Part shown: in pieces, positions 29,568-29,596 of the stretch
Layout: each line of letters begins with the position of its first letter
Position numbering within the stretch: the stretch's first letter is position 1
DNA from: a virus
IMG/VR virus record: IMGVR_UViG_3300030104_004638
Span: 1 to 29,596 of that record
DNA: 29,596 bases
Direction: 5' to 3' (one strand)
Made by a program: the position numbers and the translations under genes
The notes under the pieces: model-generated
Told to the model about the DNA's origin: nothing
What the model saw: only the letters and a program-made list of their open reading frames with translations
Databases searched by the model: none

Positions 29568-29596
29568 TCAGAGTTTTGGATAGAAAAACTTCTGAG
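29567..29596. repeat. hairpin-forming inverted repeat ending at the window end
   Basis: CTCAGAGTTTT (29567-29577) and AAAACTTCTGAG (29585-29596) form an 11-bp stem with one bulged base and a 7-nt loop. The repeat finishes on the last base of the window. This could mark a real terminus or recombination point, or the place where a circular or permuted genome was cut for display. The first 45 bases of the window are also non-coding and show no promoter or terminator I recognise. Confidence 0.6.

Noticed and set aside
1-29596. Integrase, attachment site, lysogeny repressor or reverse transcriptase (diversity-generating element or retron)
   Set aside because: No protein in the window shows tyrosine or serine recombinase, CI-like repressor or reverse transcriptase motifs.
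1-29596. Direct terminal repeat joining the window ends
   Set aside because: The first and last 50 bases share no long identical stretch, only short matches such as AGAGT(A/T)TTT, so circularity rests on gene order and not on an overlap.
1-29596. Transfer RNA genes
   Set aside because: I found no cloverleaf-like segment with a TTCGA-type T-arm; the intergenic gaps are short, A/T-rich and nearly free of CpG, which a T-arm would normally require.

Overview
The window looks like one nearly complete or complete tailed-phage genome (siphovirus-type, HK97 head fold). It is AT-rich, around 30% G+C by eye, and every convincing gene lies on the minus strand, tightly packed with TAATG or ATGA stop/start overlaps. 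The host is most likely a member of the Bacteroidota. Genes lack Shine-Dalgarno sequences. A promoter with the Bacteroidota form TTG-N19-TATATTTG is visible. Two exported proteins have signal peptides ending in the typical ...AQ cleavage site, and a DUF3127-like OB-fold protein stands in for SSB. I see no integrase, lysogeny repressor, tRNA, CRISPR array, reverse transcriptase or DNA polymerase, so the phage is probably virulent or of unknown lifestyle and depends on the host replisome.

In transcription order (right to left), the packaging genes come first: TerS (P27 family), a C5-cytosine methyltransferase inserted between the terminase genes, a 44-aa basic protein, and TerL. A small accessory cassette follows (44, 84, 79, 76 and 94 aa) with its own promoter, an operator-like palindrome and two terminators. 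Next is the HK97 head block: portal (TTG start), prohead protease and major capsid protein, the last followed by a terminator. The connector and tail block has a gp6-like connector, a head closure protein and a gp10-like protein. It then has two tail-terminator paralogues, each fused to a LamG/ConA-like domain, two tail-tube paralogues, G/T chaperones joined by a probable -1 frameshift on an A10 run, the tape measure, a small membrane protein, a large tail-tip protein and a fibre-like protein.

An envelope/lysis block follows: an exported beta-rich protein with an EF-hand-like loop, a membrane coiled-coil protein, a thioredoxin-fold protein without its CxxC motif, an M15-type endolysin, a holin-like protein and a metallophosphoesterase. 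After a control region with a second TTGTTA/TAACAA palindrome comes the early/replication operon: small unknown proteins, a conserved possible recombination protein, a DnaA-C-like HTH protein, the SSB-like protein, a replisome-organizer-like protein and an HNH nuclease. The last genes are a small unknown protein and a second HNH nuclease. If the ends are joined, this last HNH lies about 150 bp upstream of TerS, the classic HNH-TerS-TerL order. The junction region carries a 26-bp near-perfect palindrome, C7 and C9 tracts and a hairpin ending exactly at the window end, which makes it a candidate packaging (cos/pac) site.

The features most worth following up are: (1) the doubled tail module with lectin-like domains on both tail terminators; (2) the extreme CpG depletion, with surviving CpGs concentrated in Ala-Ala codon pairs (GCG GCT), in a genome that encodes its own C5-methyltransferase; (3) the self-contained cassette between TerL and portal, which shares an operator-like palindrome with the early region; and (4) the exported host-envelope-directed proteins.
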